Part shown: piece after piece, positions 61,334 through 64,000 of the stretch | How the letters are laid out: every line of letters starts with the position of its first letter | How positions within the stretch are numbered: position 1 is the stretch's first letter | Assembly (NCBI RefSeq): GCF_001484965.1 | Contig: NZ_LLYY01000003.1 | Location: 186,001-250,000 of the forward strand | Reading direction: 5' to 3' | Source of the DNA: Shouchella shacheensis | Lineage (GTDB): Bacteria; Bacillota; Bacilli; Bacillales; Bacillaceae_D | DNA: 64,000 bases | Notes under the pieces: model-generated | The model's input: the letters and a program-made list of their open reading frames with translations, nothing else | Databases searched by the model: none | Told to the model about the DNA's origin: nothing | Program-made: the position numbers and the translations under genes

Positions 61334-61851
61334 AACGCATTATCACCGCACATGTAAACAACAGCTCGGGCGTCTTGAATCGAATTACAGGGTTGTTTGC
61401 TAGGCGCCAATACAACATCGACAGCATCACCGTTGGGATTACGGAGAATCCGCGAGTGTCAAGAATGACGTTTGTGGTCGTCGCCGATTCGATGGATAAT
61501 GTCGAGCAAGTCATCAAACAACTGCACAAACAGGTGGATGTATTAAAGGTTAAAGACGTTACCGATGAATCGATTATTGCCAGGGAATTGGCGCTAATTA
61601 AAATCATCGTTAGTCCTCAGCAGCGGGGCGAGGTTGCAGCTCTTGTGAATACGTTTCGTGCGACAACGATTGACATCGGGCGTGATTCGATGACGCTGCA
61701 AGTAACAGGAGACACACAAAAAGTGGAAGCATTGATTGATTTGCTTCGTCCGTACGGCATTAAGGAACTTGCGAGGACGGGGGTTACAGCGTTTAATCGA
61801 AGCACAAAACAGGCGCAAGAACCAAATTCAAGACTTACGCTTATTAACTAA
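61330..61851 (+). CDS. ilvH: Acetolactate synthase small (regulatory) subunit
   Basis: The ACT-domain subunit that binds valine and activates the large subunit. 173 residues from the ATG at 61330, which overlaps the ilvB stop (ATGA), with [20 protein letters not shown] then [15 protein letters not shown] (ACT domain, residues 2-75), [20 protein letters not shown] and [15 protein letters not shown] in the C-terminal domain. Confidence 0.97.
   Translation: MKRIITAHVNNSSGVLNRITGLFARRQYNIDSITVGITENPRVSRMTFVVVADSMDNVEQVIKQLHKQVDVLKVKDVTDESIIARELALIKIIVSPQQRGEVAALVNTFRATTIDIGRDSMTLQVTGDTQKVEALIDLLRPYGIKELARTGVTAFNRSTKQAQEPNSRLTLIN

Positions 61852-64000
<2,149 letters not shown>

Overview
The window is chromosomal DNA of an endospore-forming Gram-positive bacterium of the Bacillaceae. 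Evidence: spore genes (sspI, gerE, gerM, ytaF, ytxC), three T-box leaders, an L20-type infC leader with an AUU-started infC, and a gene order that follows, as I recall it, the polA to leuA segment of Bacillus subtilis. Codon use and the futalosine-pathway gene mqnC suggest a relative of the alkaliphilic or halophilic bacilli, but the genus cannot be fixed from the window. Almost everything is core housekeeping sequence; I see no prophage, CRISPR array, rRNA, transposase gene or plasmid genes.

Layout. 1-9.6 kb: 3' part of polA, mutM, ytaF, coaE, gapB, speD, an unknown small gene, then nrdR-dnaB-dnaI (DNA repair, gluconeogenesis, polyamine synthesis, replication initiation). 9.8-17.1 kb: mqnC, ytxC, T-box-controlled thrS, an OsmC-like gene, and a YknW/YknX-like pair with no ABC partner nearby. 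17.2-23.1 kb: infC-rpmI-rplT with an autoregulatory-type leader, ysdA, a VTT-family membrane protein, the decayed tail of a sodium:solute symporter, ysdB (candidate sigma-W promoter), ysdC, an SGNH hydrolase, sspI (candidate sigma-G promoter). 23.2-33.9 kb: ysgA, T-box pheS-pheT, zapA-yshB, polX-mutS2-yshE and a possible 27-residue membrane peptide. 34-39.3 kb: the fatty-acid degradation cluster lcfA, fadR, fadB, etfB, etfA with a perfect cre site and a FadR box. 39.6-46.6 kb: trxA, uvrC, yslB, sdhCAB, ysmA. 46.8-56.6 kb: gerE (candidate sigma-K promoter), ptsHI behind a long structured leader, ysmB-racE, ferredoxin, trhO, gerM, rph-rdgB-ysnB. 56.7-64 kb: tRNA-Gly and tRNA-Arg, an unknown reverse gene, ilvD, a T-box, ilvB-ilvH-ilvC and the 5' part of leuA.

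The main unexplained structure is a dispersed family of intergenic repeats of about 65-125 bp. They share outer ends (TGTCTAGCTCCGGCG at one side, TGCGCTTTTCG at the other) around two different long imperfect hairpins, called here type A and type B. About 17 sites carry full, short, truncated, chimeric or tandem copies. Most forward copies begin exactly in the T-run of an intrinsic terminator, including two regulatory terminators (thrS T-box, infC leader); a reverse cluster follows the pheS T-box terminator. This looks like a mobile or formerly mobile element that targets terminators. One locus holds three type B copies in tandem with an exact 124-bp period. Many start codons here are not ATG; where a ribosome binding site decided the start, the entry says so.
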